64,000 nt of DNA, taken from NCBI GenBank assembly GCA_013396655.1, contig WBMV01001117.1, positions 868,001 through 932,000 of the forward strand. Reading direction: 5' to 3'. Each line of letters opens with the position of its first letter. The stretch's first letter is position 1. Below are positions 38,501 through 50,168 of the stretch, one piece after another. The notes under the pieces are model-generated. The model was not told where the DNA came from, did no database searches, and was given only the letters and a program-made list of their open reading frames with translations. The translations under genes were made by a program, and so were the position numbers. Source of the stretch: Campylorhamphus procurvoides (lineage: Eukaryota; Chordata; Aves; Passeriformes; Dendrocolaptidae).

Positions 38501-41500
38501 TTACCAAATATTTTTTTAGACCATAACAGCAAACCGAGAACACAGTCAAGAAGTATGCAGAGAAATAAGTCTATGTGCTCAGAGTGTGCTCCTCAGTAGC
38601 TAGGCACACATGAATCTGTGAAACACTGAATATTCCCCAAAACTGAGTGCTACAGCAGTGCTAGAGTGGGCTACACCCTGCTGAGTTCATTCACATGAAT
38701 AATCCCAGGGCTTTCCATCAGACTGTTTGTGTCAATAAGGCAAACAAGTCTTGGCCTGTACCAAACATTGTTCATTACAGATTGCAACAGAGCAGATGTA
38801 ATTATGTAAGTGAGAGAAAGGCATAAGGAGCAATTCCTAAAGGCAGGACATCATTAAGATTTCATAACAAGCACATTTTCCCAAGGGATCCAGAGGAAAC
38901 AAGAGCCATGGATTTCCTGAGGCCAGACTCTATTTTTGGCTTCATACATCCAACTGCATTCTTAATTGCAGCATTCGCTTGAAAGGCATAAAGTTCCTCA
39001 GGACGTGAACAAGATTTGAAACAGGTCCTAAAAAAATGTCCAGTCTCTCATCTTACACAACATGGAACATGCCCTGGAAAAGAAAAATCCCAGAATGGTC
39101 AGCTTTGGAGAATTACCATGTGCAATTTTTGCTGGATAATAGACAAATAATTGCATATTTTGCAAGGGGAGGCAGTTGCTGTGTGTTTTCATGGTCAGGG
39201 CATAGTCAATGAGAAGAACCACGTCTGTAGGATGAACTGAAACAAGCCAAGTAGCATTAAGAGTGTAACCAATAATAAAGATAGCTGAGGAGCTTTATAC
39301 ATCCAACAGAAATGGGAAGAGGTACTGGCTGGACTTGGATTGAGATTCTTTGTAGGATCAAGTGTCAACAAAATTTCATGTCTTAATATTGCAGCAAACT
39401 TTTTATTACAGGGTGGAAATGGTGCACAAAGGTAGCTAGTCACAGTTTTGCGTGAGGAGAGTCAACGCATACACTAAGTCATCATTTCTTTGAGATTTTT
39501 AGTCTACTGAAACCTGAATTATTCATTAAGAAAAAAATCACAGCAACTGGCTTTAATTAAAGGGAAGTGCTTCAAAAATTACTCCTTGAAGTAGAAAATT
39601 TCCTGCTGGGGAAAAAATACCACTGATAAACTTGTCCCATTACGTGCCTATGTTGGGGTAACCAAAATTGTTTGTACATCAGAATGCTAACAACATCACA
39701 CTGGCACCTGAGCTGCTTTGAAATAGGGAAAATCAATATCTTAGCTGTGTGTGAAACTGTGCTGAGTAGTTTATAAACACATACATCCATATACCATAAA
39801 AATATGAAGATTCTAGGATCTACAGCCAAATTCCGATATGATAAAAAAGGGACCATCTCTACCGGATTTCATGTGGGAGAACCCCTGTGTGTGAATTTTG
39901 CTAAGCTCTGTTAGGTTGCAGTACTATTTTTGAATTGCTCCACTTCAAAATTTAATCAAATCCACTCCTTTGTGACTATAATACACTGCTTCATAATAAT
40001 GAAGCTTAATGAACAGAATTAAAAGTTGATTAATTGTAAGCACAGTTAAACACAGAAATGCTTTTCTTCTTTGCCATAAAATCTGTCTACTGTTTAAAAC
40101 TCATCACTTGCTGTCCTCTCGGTCTTTGGATTTTGAACAGCTTTTATGGTTTTTTCAATTCTTACCTGCAGTTCAAATCCACTTATTTTTTTGTCCTCCT
40201 TGGCCCTTCATCCTCCTGTAACTCCACTTTCCTTTAGCTAAAGACAGAAATCCAGACTGAGTTTAGAAAATCTGCGATACATATCTGACATTGCCACAAC
40301 CTATTTTATATAGCTTAACAGAACTCACAGCTTAACAACACAGGAAGGTATTGTCCCATATCATCAGAGATTCAGGCAGAACCACTCCATTTATCTGCTC
40401 ATTAGATGATTTTGTCAAAGAATGGTGCTGCCTTACAACTGGTGAGATCTCACTTCAATCCTCTGCACATTTCCAACCTCTAAACACGAGGAAATTAAAA
40501 GAAGGATTTTACATCAGAGGGAGCAAGGAGACAAATAGCTGAAGGAGGTAAAATATTGAAAAGAGAGGATAAAGATTGACTTTGCCAGGGGAAAATAAAG
40601 CTGGAAAAAAGTAATGTTGGAAGTTTTTTGCGGCGTTATGTGCATATTTTTTCATCTGATTTTGTCTTCCTTCAATGCCCTTACCTGGATCATGTTTCTC
40701 TGATAGTCTCATAAATGCCAGTGCAGCCAAGGTTTTCACAGAAATGTATTGAATAGACACATCCTTCAAAAAATGCTGCTAATCTCAATGTACTTAAATA
40801 CAGAAAATATTAAAGACAAATACTAACTCAACCCTCTTAAACCTTTTATAAATCCTTATCTGAGATATACTACCTCTTGAATACTAACTGAATTTGGTTA
40901 ATTTTGAATTATATTTCTAAGCTCCTAAGTCACTTGGTGAATCAGGAAAAGGAATATTTTTCCTTAATACACAGAAATCAGGAACAACTACCATCTTTTT
41001 CTTCCAGGAAGGAAACATGAATTTTCAAGTAATTTCAGTCTTCAGACTTCCGAAGGAGAAGTATTAGTTCTAAGTAAACTATTTTAATTTTCTACTTATC
41101 AGGTCTTCACATATATGCCAAGACTCAAAAAGACCCCAAAAGTTAATCAGAACTTTGAAGTACCTTAGAAGTTTAAAAATTTATATCAAAGATATAGATT
41201 CCTGAGACAATATAAATTGCATGTATGTATTTCTCAAAGCTCTAGAAAATAGGCAGACAATAGAAAGTCTTATATAAATGTAGTGTGTCAAGTGAAAAAT
41301 AATAGTGATTAGCCTAACAGCATCTTGGGTATGTATCTTTTATAATGCATGATGTATTGACAGTGTGGTTAACTCAGGTTACAGAATGAAACCAGTAGGA
41401 GGTCTAATGTGAATTAATATACAGTTTCACTGGGAAATATTGATAGATTTAAATATGATTCCCTGTAATATGCTGTTTTATACATCTACAGTTCAGTTGA

Positions 41501-41781
41501 TAGGGAAAACGAGCAGCACAGAATAAAATTATACAGTATCCTCAAAAGATATTTAAAAGAAGTTTAGAAGAAAGCACAACACCAATTGCTTTCATAAATT
41601 CAGACCCCAGCTCATGTGGCGTATGAAATTGCTGTGATTTTCCTTACTGTGCGCTGTATCTTTAAAAGTCTAAGAGGTGCCTGCCACTTTTCAAGACAGA
41701 TTTGATGATATGTGCTGTGCCATCCACTGCAAATTTCCCTTTGTTGCTGTTTTGTTGCTTTTACCATCGAGAAACATTATA
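35567..41781. other. Non-coding stretch, no gene recognised
   Basis: Includes an A14 run at 35680-35693 and a (TAA)n microsatellite. Frames of 60-103 codons (for example 36488-36778 plus, 37649-37960 plus, 39572-39856 minus) have no recognisable product. At about 36091-36107 the words 'cagaatcatagaatc' could be the very end of an antisense CR1, but nothing follows to confirm it. Confidence 0.5.
37582..37600. repeat. (TAA)n microsatellite
   Basis: Six TAA units in a row followed by TATA. Ordinary trinucleotide repeat. Confidence 0.92.
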
Positions 41782-42039
41782 CATCTCCCTTGCCTGTTCC
41801 ATGCTGCTGGTGGACTCAGATTTGTCTTTTCATCCTCCAAGGGAGCCCTGCTTCAAATTCTGCCAGTGTTTCCCTGGCAGGCCAGTTTGTGTAGGACAAC
41901 CCTGAATGGTTCACTTACTTGTTACTGCAGAGTAGTCTAGGGACTTCACAGTTTTAGGTCCACATCTCTCCTACCACTTCTTCCTACTCCCAGCCACAAG
42001 TATATGCCATACTAACAAAAAGTTCCAGTGGCACAGAGG
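41782..42039 (+). repeat. Left arm of a large inverted repeat (258 bp)
   Basis: This 258-bp block recurs in reverse complement at 44296-44553 with no gaps. Compared by hand, 41782-41972 differs at one position (41813), whereas 41973-42039 differs at ten of 67. Homology stops abruptly at both ends. The open frames that pass through it (87 codons at 41677-41940, plus two overlapping frames) are not evidence of a gene: the shared peptide in the two arms follows directly from near-identical DNA. I do not recognise the unit. It may be a short transposable element inserted twice or a local inverted duplication. Confidence 0.93.
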
Positions 42040-42265
42040 TCTCCCAAGCAGACCACACAAGTGGAAAAGCCACTATCCAACAAGTATGATGCAGCTCCCA
42101 TGTCAGGGCCATCATATGGATTTCTGGGCAACCCGACTCCCTCTGTGGTTAAACAAACGTACAAATACCATGAAAACTGTAATGCTGCTCCGTGACCCTC
42201 AACCATCACACTGGAGCCTGTGCAGTGTAGGAGTACCACCCAGTCAAGTCACTGGTACCTCTTTG

Positions 42266-42372
42266 CAGAATCACAGGCTCATTTAGGTTGGAAAAGACCT
42301 CTAAGTATATCAAGTCCAACCTTTGACCAATCATCACCATGTCAGCTAGACCACAGCACTAAGTTAAACTAT
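42266..42372 (-). mobile_element. CR1 3' terminus fragment, antisense
   Basis: Read on the plus strand: 'cagaatcacaggctcattt', 'aggttggaaaagacctc', 'atcaagtccaacc', 'accatgtcagctagacca'. This is the reverse complement of a CR1 3' end, with the terminal octamer decayed to AGAATCACAGG. About 105 bp survive. It lies inside the loop of the inverted repeat, 227 bp from the left arm. Confidence 0.85.
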
Positions 42373-42480
42373 GGTTTCCTGAAACCTCTGTCCAAACCTT
42401 GCTTTTTGTTTTCCTCTCTGATCTCTGTAACACACATTTTGCATCTGTAAACCTTCATGGAATTTAAGTATGCAGCTCTG

Positions 42481-42534
42481 AAGGTTGGTTACCTTGAAGG
42501 TTGGCTACCTTAAAGGTTGGCTACCTTGAAGGTT
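42481..42534. repeat. 16-bp minisatellite of self-complementary units
   Basis: Three full units of 16 bp and a partial fourth: AAGGTTGGTTACCTTG, AAGGTTGGCTACCTTA, AAGGTTGGCTACCTTG, AAGGTTG. Each unit contains AAGGT and its reverse complement ACCTT separated by five bases, so every unit can fold on itself. Units differ at one or two positions. Confidence 0.95.
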
Positions 42535-44295
42535 GCTTTGCACAGGACAGTGCTGAAACCCTTTCTTTCCATCTGAGGGATCCCATTCCTTTCACAGTTC
42601 AAATACAGGGTAATGGTCCTCATCCACTTCTTGGTACTGAATAGCAAAAGGGCTTAAAAATCAGGCTTCTAAAGTGACATGGCAACAGAAGTAGCCATTA
42701 CCCTCTAAAACACTTTAAATCTTTTAGCTATTGGGAACAAAAGAACATATGGATAGCAATGACTTCTCGTTGGCCTCAGCGTGCCAGGTGACTGCACCAG
42801 GTAATAACCAATCTGCAGCAATAGTGAAATACTGCAAATTTGCTCCAGCAAAATGTCCTGCTCAACATTAGAAAGTCTGGATGAGTGTTTCCTGGTAGCT
42901 CCTTGTACTTGTGAGTGCCACTGCTATTTGGTGAGAAAAATGAAAGCTTGTTAAGTGCACAGGTGAAACGAAAAGTATCTTACTGTTCTCTAAAAACCCT
43001 CCCTGATTGCATGTCACTCACTGTAAATTCTGATTAGAAGAGGGCATTGAGATTCTCAGCTGGGAATGCAAAAGGATAAATAGACTTATCATCAGCTAAA
43101 TGCACGAACTACCAGGCTGGGTAGCATTCATTTCAGAGCAAACTACGAGGGACCACCATTACCCAGATGTTACCATATGGTCTCACATTGCATCATTTAC
43201 AGTAAAGCATTGTAAAATTGTTTTTTTTAAGAAAAACCACTTCTCATGTGAATATAAGTGCTCTGTGTAAAACTAATTGTAATATTGACATAAAGCAGTA
43301 AACACAGCTTTATTTATAACCTTGGAGATGGGGAAATAACAATACACATGGGAAACTGAGAAGGCTAGTCAGTACTGAAGGGCCAAAATCAGGAGAACAT
43401 GGTGAGTCTGAGTCCTGTCTTGGCCTGAATGAAAATACCTTGTTAGAGCTTAGAATTAGAGTCTAAAGCAGAGTGGAGGACCAGCTGGACACAAAATAGA
43501 CTAAAGTAGAACATGGTCATGCTAATAATCAGTGTGAATGGACTATCTGCTCATTTTTCATTTTTAGATGGTTTTCATAAATTATATGTAGAGAGACAGA
43601 AAAGCAAATCTTCCATGTGGTGAAAGTCAACAAGGAAAGGTTTATCAGCCAATATAAGCTGGGACAAAAAGTAAAACCAAGTCAGTTACTGAAGAAGTGT
43701 TGGTGATGACTGAAGTGAAGGATAAGAAAAGTAAGTACTGAATTCGTACACAAGGTTCTTGAAGGTAAGAAGAAATTAAGATTGTCTTAAATGTTCTGAA
43801 CTTGCAAAGGCACTTAAGTGTTTTATTAGTCAAGGGTAGAATAATGCTCTCCATGATGCCATTAATTGTTTAGGATATCCTGGAGCAAGTGCTTCTTCAT
43901 ACTCACTTGTTCTCAATCTCTTTCCATGTGTTATGGTACTGCACTAACATTCCAGCTGTATTTGGTGTTCATTGTTGATTTCTAGTAGTGAGCTAATGAC
44001 ACTGCTATAAAATAACAAGCAGCTGGTGGCACAGCACAAATAAGTATTATTCAACATGAATTATGAACAGCATGGAAGTGCCAAAAAAACTTTTCAAAAT
44101 ACGTGACAATGTATCCCAGCTTTTCTCCCATCCCCAGCTGCTAATTCATCTCTGATGCTGCCTAAGCAAGGGAAGGGGCCAGCTCAGAGCTCTGGTTTGG
44201 TTCAAATGCCTCCCCATAGGGTCTGTGCTTGGTACTCAAGCAGTGCACTGGAGCACCAGCTTGACTATGCATCACACCAAGAGACTGATATTTAT
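42535..44295. other. Loop of the large inverted repeat, no gene recognised
   Basis: AT-rich, unremarkable sequence between the two arms. Only a 69-codon minus frame (43645-43854) is present, without features. No terminal repeats, target-site duplication or coding relic of a transposon could be seen that would make arms plus loop a single element. Confidence 0.6.
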
Positions 44296-44553
44296 CCTCT
44301 GTGCCACTGAAACTTTATGTTAGCATGATATGTACTTGTGAATGGGAGTAGGTAGAAGTGGCAGGAGAGATGTGGACCTAAAACTGTGAAGTCCCTAGAC
44401 TACTCTGCAGTAACAAGTAAGTGAACCATTCAGGGTTGTCCTACACAAACTGGCCTGCCAGGGAAACACTGGCAGAATTTGAAGCAGGGCTCCCTTGGAG
44501 GATGAAAAGACAAATCTGAGTTCACCAGCAGCATGGAACAGGCAAGGGAGATG
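44296..44553 (-). repeat. Right arm of the large inverted repeat (258 bp)
   Basis: Reverse complement of 41782-42039. The near-identical 191 bp is at 44363-44553 (outer side, away from the loop) and the diverged 67 bp at 44296-44362 (next to the loop). The minus-strand frames here (44395-44634, 44522-44818) repeat part of the left arm's translated words because the DNA is the same. The flanks beyond 44553 and below 44296 do not match the left arm's flanks. Confidence 0.93.
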
Positions 44554-45107
44554 GCAGACAGGCTGCAGTATAGTCACAATCCGTCTCTGAGGCTGTGGGT
44601 TCAGCAGAGGTTTGGTTTCTGTGTTGGGATTCACTGGAATGCACTAAGGTTGATGTAAAAGTGGTGCTGCTAAGAAGGGAATAGGACTGCTTGCTTTTGT
44701 GCTGACAGCTGCCAGTTGACAAAAAATCCTTGTCTCTATAAATTGTTGAAATAAGGATGTATTTAATTTCTATGGCTACCAATGATGCTTGGGAAAAGCT
44801 CCATATATAGGAAAGCATTTACCAATTCGTAGCACGCTGTAAGGCCAATGCACCTGGAGATTTCTTTGAAAGGTCTTAGATTTTCATTACATAAAGAAAT
44901 ACATAAATGAATTAAGATCTCGAGAAATGTATGGTTTGTATGGACAATGGGCTTTTCTGGATACATAGAGCCATTTGTTTGTTGTTAAATGAAATTCTCT
45001 GTTAGGAAAATGGTGAGGATTCATGTGGAAAAGGACTGTATTGATATAGTCAGAACACAGCCTCAGTGAAGTCTTTGAAAAATGGAGCCTTTAAGTTACA
45101 CACTGAG
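44554..45107. other. Non-coding stretch, nothing recognised
   Basis: Outside the right arm. It is covered partly by 67-98 codon minus-strand frames that lack recognisable features. Confidence 0.55.
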
Positions 45108-45245
45108 GCCTTCAGCCTGCAAAGACCTCATGTATATACTCGCCTTTATGCATTGCTGTTAGTCCCACTGATGTCAACGCACTTGCCTTCATGGATGAAG
45201 TTATATTCCATGTGTCTCAATAGACCATACCCTGCAAATACTGTA
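45108..45245. repeat. Possible ancient amniote palindromic repeat
   Basis: The words 'cagcctgcaaagacctcatg', 'tgttagtcccactgatgtca' and 'cttcatggatgaagtta' recall an old sauropsid repeat in which 'cctgcaaacacttatgcatg' leads to a 'tagtcccattgacttcaatg' centre. Similarity is reasonable in the first two thirds and fades after that. The 70-codon frame at 45066-45278 is a shadow. Confidence 0.45.
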
Positions 45246-45250
45246 TCACA

Positions 45251-45311
45251 ATATCATTTTTATATACAAATGATATGATTCCCTGTTTATATTTATTCCC
45301 TGTTTATGTTT
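45251..45311. repeat. Small hairpin plus 17-bp tandem duplication
   Basis: ATATCATTT (45251-45259) pairs exactly with AAATGATAT (45268-45276). Immediately after it, ATTCCCTGTTTATATTT (45278-45294) is duplicated as ATTCCCTGTTTATGTTT (45295-45311) with one difference. Confidence 0.9.
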
Positions 45312-47589
45312 GTATTTATATTTGTGTTTCTATTTAGCTGGACAACTCAGATGAGCAAATACTTAATACAAGGATAGTTTAATGTGAATTAAGTGTTTTA
45401 GTCATGCACATCTTCAAAAAAATCAACTTATTTATAATTGAATCTGAAACAAGGACTGTTACTCTATTTGGTAGTTCATAAATGGTTTCCTAGGAGAAAT
45501 GAGGGTGGGTTGTTTTCAGTTGACCAGGTATAAAATTACCTCCTATGACAATTCTCTCCAACAGACATCCGGCACGGAGCTGTAGAGGATGAATGCTACT
45601 TTCATCTGTAGATGCAAGAGCTTTCTGAATGCAGAACAAAGTATGGGTGCCCTCCATTCCACAAAAGATATCAGTACAAGCTCAGAAACCCTCACAAGAC
45701 AAAGCAGAGCTTGATTACTATGTAGATAGCATGAGGGTCCCACTAACTCTAGTGTAGTTTTTATCATTATTATTGGACCACTGGGGTACCCAGAAGTCAG
45801 GGAATTTCAATACTCACACATCTTCATTGAATATTAATGCCAGTACCATAACAATAGTGGCTAATAATGCAGCTTTTCTTTGCCATGTGAATTACACATC
45901 AATATTAATGAAGTCTTTGTTAACATTCAGTGTTCTTTCCTTTCTGTGTCTCTGCCAGGATTTTGGACTGGTTTATGCCAACAAAACACGCTCACATGTC
46001 AACCCTAAGCAGGTTCTAGACATTTCAGAAAGGGCTTGTTTTCGCAAATGTACATTTAAATTAAGCAGGATGCCATATCAACATTGCTTTAAATTGACGT
46101 CTGTTCAGTTCTTCTCCCTACACAGGACAGATGTGTCTTTATATGTTTGCATATCCTAAAAGTAACACACAGAGGGCTGTCTTTTATTTCAAAATGTTAT
46201 TACAACAGCCTTTGTATACAAAATCTAACACAATCATTCACAATTATATATGGTTCTCCTTCCCAGCAGCAGGAAAAGGCAATGGTTCTGTGGTGAGAAA
46301 CAGAGACAAGTAGTTTCTGGTTCTGTAAGAGCCCATGGTACAGATTGCTAAGCAAGTTCACACTGAACACTGCTAAACAGGAAATCATTCTAGTGCTTTG
46401 AACCTTCATATGAAATTTAAATGTAATTGCCAGAAGCATTACCTTATTAATAAGAGTAGAAAAGCATCATTACTAATTATTGTGAGCTCAATTTGCATTT
46501 TCTAAACATTTACATTATCTCATCTAACTATGTAACAGATGATTTCATGATTTCCAACTCAGCTCTTTTCCAAAAGGCATACCCAACACCAGTAAATAAT
46601 AAGTGTTGCTGTGGACTACTCCTGTCCAACATAGTGTCTTACTCAAAAAGGAGTTTCATCAGCCACAGTAGCAATACATTTTTTAATGAATACCAAACCA
46701 CTTCATTTCAGTACAGCTGATCAACCGTGCTGAATGCTCTATCAAATGATCCCATTTCAGTGGTAGATCCTGCAAGATATCTGCAACAAATTATCTCTTT
46801 GAAAGAAAGATTCAATTGATTTGCACTAATCTAATTTAGAGGAGGCCAGAATAAAATCATACTTGGACTTAATCTCATCTGAATACAAATGGTACAAAAT
46901 TGCTGATGATAAGTAGCTGATGTAATGCTCTAACACGCCATGGGGCTGATGTACCAATCCCACTCCCCTTGAGGAGAGCACTCAGCAATTCCCAGCGCTG
47001 TCTCTTGGATTAAGACTTGAAATTGCATGTTTAGCACAGAATATCTGGAATTTAATATCACAAGATTAAGAAAGAAAAAAATAAGAAAAGAAAGAGAAAA
47101 AGCAGGCTACTCTTTGCAACAGTTGTCACGAAATGGAAATGACCAACTCTTAGATACATCTGGTATGCCCAGCACAGGCCTCTGGTTAGAAAATACTCAG
47201 AAAGGAATCAATATTTTACTTCTCACAGTAGCAAAGGAGTGATAAGAAACACGTGAAAGCCAACACAGACCCAAACCTTACCAAATCACAGGGTAGGTAT
47301 ACTCAGAAGAATGTTATTTTTTTAAGCTTAAAATGAAAATGGTCTGAGATTGCTGTTAGCAATAATCAAAAGCAACTGAAACCACTGGAGTTGCTTTTTA
47401 TTCCGTCAAAAGAAGCTCTCCAGATTTTGGTGGCTTCAAAAGAAACCGTCATTTTGACCTGTGCCATCAAGTCCACTGAGCAAAGAAAGAATGATACTCA
47501 TTTCATAGGACAGGATACACTTAAAAGCCTGTATCTAGAATAATTGGACTTCAAGTCAATATATTTCATTTATAGACAACTACTTGCTG
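45312..47589. other. Non-coding stretch, no gene recognised
   Basis: The longest frame is 128 codons at 45773-46159 plus. It lacks recognisable domains; a pyrimidine tract followed by CTGCCAG near 45950-45958 resembles a splice acceptor but has no supported exon. Other frames are 60-79 codons. Confidence 0.5.
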
Positions 47590-47770
47590 TTTCACTGTGT
47601 AGATTTAGATTAATTCAGCCCTCAATCTCACTACATTTGTAAAATGGCAATAACAGTCCATGCACCATAGTAAGCCTAAGTTTGAACCCACTAATATTTG
47701 CAAAACACTCTGAAGTGCTGCAATTCAGATAGCAATACGAATGTAAAATATCACTGTGCTATGGCTATTA
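47590..47770 (+). mobile_element. Possible MIR-like (CORE-SINE) fragment
   Basis: The phrase 'ctcaatctcactacatttgt' followed by 'aaaatggcaataacag', and later 'gcaaaacactctgaagtgct', parallels the 'cctcagtttccccatctgta', 'aaaatggggataata' and 'gtaaagcactttgagat' parts of amniote MIR elements. No promoter boxes or tail are visible and the divergence is high. Confidence 0.4.
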
Positions 47771-49610
47771 TCTTTAAATCCACCATCTTTACCTGGAAAT
47801 ATATTTTTTCTGAAGGGAGATACAAGAATTCTTTCTTATTCTATACCACAGAAATAATTACATGAACATGGAGGGAATAATTTTAAATGAAAATAATTGC
47901 AACTTAAATTTGGAGAACTTATAACTTGCAATATATTCTGATCATCTGGGACAGGAAACAAAAATAAATGGATGAAAAGAAAATTAGGTACACAGGTGCA
48001 CAGTTGAATCAAATTAGGGAAGTAGAAAAGGTCTTTGGATGACAACCTCCAACCTTACAATTTTGTTTGCAATTGACTTTCTGGTTGTTCGCAGTATTAT
48101 TCCCTCCACAAATTATGAAAAGAACACAAAATTATGTAGGTGGTTAATATTTCCAAGTCTGGGGACCATGCATGTGAAACCATTGCCAACTAAAATATTC
48201 TTCAGTCTCTGAGCATCCTTATTTCTTCACACTTTTACAAATAAATGCCTCGGCTATCGTAAGAATATTTCGATGTTTCGATTACTTTGTCCCCAAATTA
48301 ATGTAAAGATTCCTGGATGATTTGAAATTTTTTGCCATGTTTCATATCAAATCCCTAGAATGAAACAAAACTGTACATTTCTTCTTTAGCCAAGAGGAAG
48401 AATGGAAACAAAAACCTTCATCTCTATAGTTCAAAAAGGAAAACCCATAGGATTTGTCATTTACTGTATCTGAAATTTAGTGAGTTTCCCTCAGTGTGAA
48501 GAGAACATGGTTTCTGATGACAGGCACTGTTTTGGCATTAACAGCTGTCCAAACCCACTTCCAGTTATAAGCTCTTTATAAATGTTTATCTTCCAGGAGT
48601 GCTCACATCTAAAACCTGTATTTTACCTTCAACCTGATTTCAGTAACTGTCTGGAGGTATAAACCCAGCAGGCTGATTTCCTATTTTATGCTGATTTCAC
48701 ATATTTAAAATATGCCACTGGAGGGAAAAGGATTCATGGATTAAGGTATTTACCCTATTTTAATTTTCTTTTGTCATGGCCTCAAATGAAAAGCATAATT
48801 TTATGATAAACAAACCCCAACCTGGGCTAAAACAATTCCCACTTATTATTCACAGCGGAGGTAAAGCAGGATTTCAAAGGCTCCAAGATGCCCTCAGTTT
48901 GCATCCTGCTTCATTTGTCACTAAATCTGTTTGCTGTTGGGAAGGCGTTTGCCATTCTGTTCTATTAGTCATTCACTTAAAGGAAGACTTGTAATTAACA
49001 CTTGTAATAATTAGGCGTTGGTTTGGTTTGGTTTGGAATGAACCTCTGTGTTTTAATTAAATCGCAGGAACTGACAAAAATTGATATAGGTTTTTGTTTA
49101 GCCAAATGATTAAGTGGTACTTTTTTACCATCTTTTTCTAGAAGCCATGCTATTTTCTATCCCAAGCAAGTAGGAATATTTCATTGTGGATTTAAATGAA
49201 TAGTTTACAAATAATTACTATTTCTGTGTTTAATGTTAATAGAAAATGTGTTCTAAAAGCAATTCACTAACCTCACACAGAATGCTTCTCTCAACGGACA
49301 TATTATCTTTACCACAACACTAGGTCAGCCAAAAGTACCATATATTACAGATGACTTACTTTTTACTGGAAAATGGGGAAAAAATATCCTTACACTGAGC
49401 TCAACCTGTCCTAGTAAACCAGTTACACAAACAGTTTGTCCACCAGCAAACAGACAAGCCAACCTGCCATGACAGATTCCAATTACAGGAAAAATATATT
49501 TTAAACAAATGAAACCCTTGTGTACCTAATGGCACAATACAATAATTGCAAAGACGATTGGACCATCTGTGCATCAAATTTACGGCCTTATCACGTACAG
49601 TCAGACCTTT
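47771..49610. other. Non-coding stretch, no gene recognised
   Basis: AT-rich, with a short (TTTGG)n tract at 49018-49036. Frames of 69-72 codons (47836-48045 minus, 48776-48994 plus) are not recognisable. No repeat family could be named. Confidence 0.55.
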
Positions 49611-50168
49611 TTAAACTAACTTGTCAGAGGAGCAGAACTTAAAAGGAAAGAGCTGAGTGAGCGTGTGCTGATTGCTGTAAGGAGCTTGCCAAAAACTGAC
49701 AGCACTGTTTTGCTGATTAGTTTTCAGAAAGCAAAAACTACAGGTAAAAATGACGATGAAATTAGGACTCTGGCAATGATGCCATGTTTTTGTGTGTGGC
49801 ATATACCTGGTGGCGTAAGATGAACAGCCAGGAGGAGGGACTGTAGCTGGAAGTTTCTTTAAGAATATCCTAAGGACAGCACTGGGCCCTGAGTGTTGCT
49901 CCTCCAGTAAGTGTGGGTGCTCAAGGGAAACTACCAGCATAGAGGGGGGGGTTGAATAAGGCAGAGAAAAGAAAATCCTTAGTTTGGTTGTAGTGGTGTT
50001 TTCATTGAGGAGATCAGAGGAGTTGGAATTTATGAAAAGCCCAAGTACCCCTCGATCACTGAGTGTGCAAGAGAGGAGCTGGCTATAGGTGACTGGCAAT
50101 AAGAAATCAGCAGAACAGGGAGCAAGAGGTTTGGCTTTAACACAAGAGGATGCTGCAGTATATTGCAT
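49611..50168 (-). other. Unassigned 185-codon open frame, probably not a gene
   Basis: The longest uninterrupted ATG-to-stop frame in the window. Its translation has no domain I recognise and no clear signal peptide. The only hydrophobic patch, around residues 138-148 (FIVIFTCSFCF), is short. An in-frame stop lies 18 bases before the ATG, so the frame does not extend upstream. I saw no convincing splice sites, CpG promoter or homologous protein pattern. It could be a chance frame or a remnant of an unrecognised element. Confidence 0.25.

Noticed and set aside
41677..41940. The same peptide encoded in both arms of the inverted repeat, as if a duplicated gene
   Set aside because: Near-identical DNA in the arms gives the same translation. 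The frames start differently outside the arms and show no domain.
45930..45960. Pyrimidine tract plus CTGCCAG as a splice acceptor of the 128-codon frame
   Set aside because: The downstream frame shows no recognised protein and no donor could be supported.
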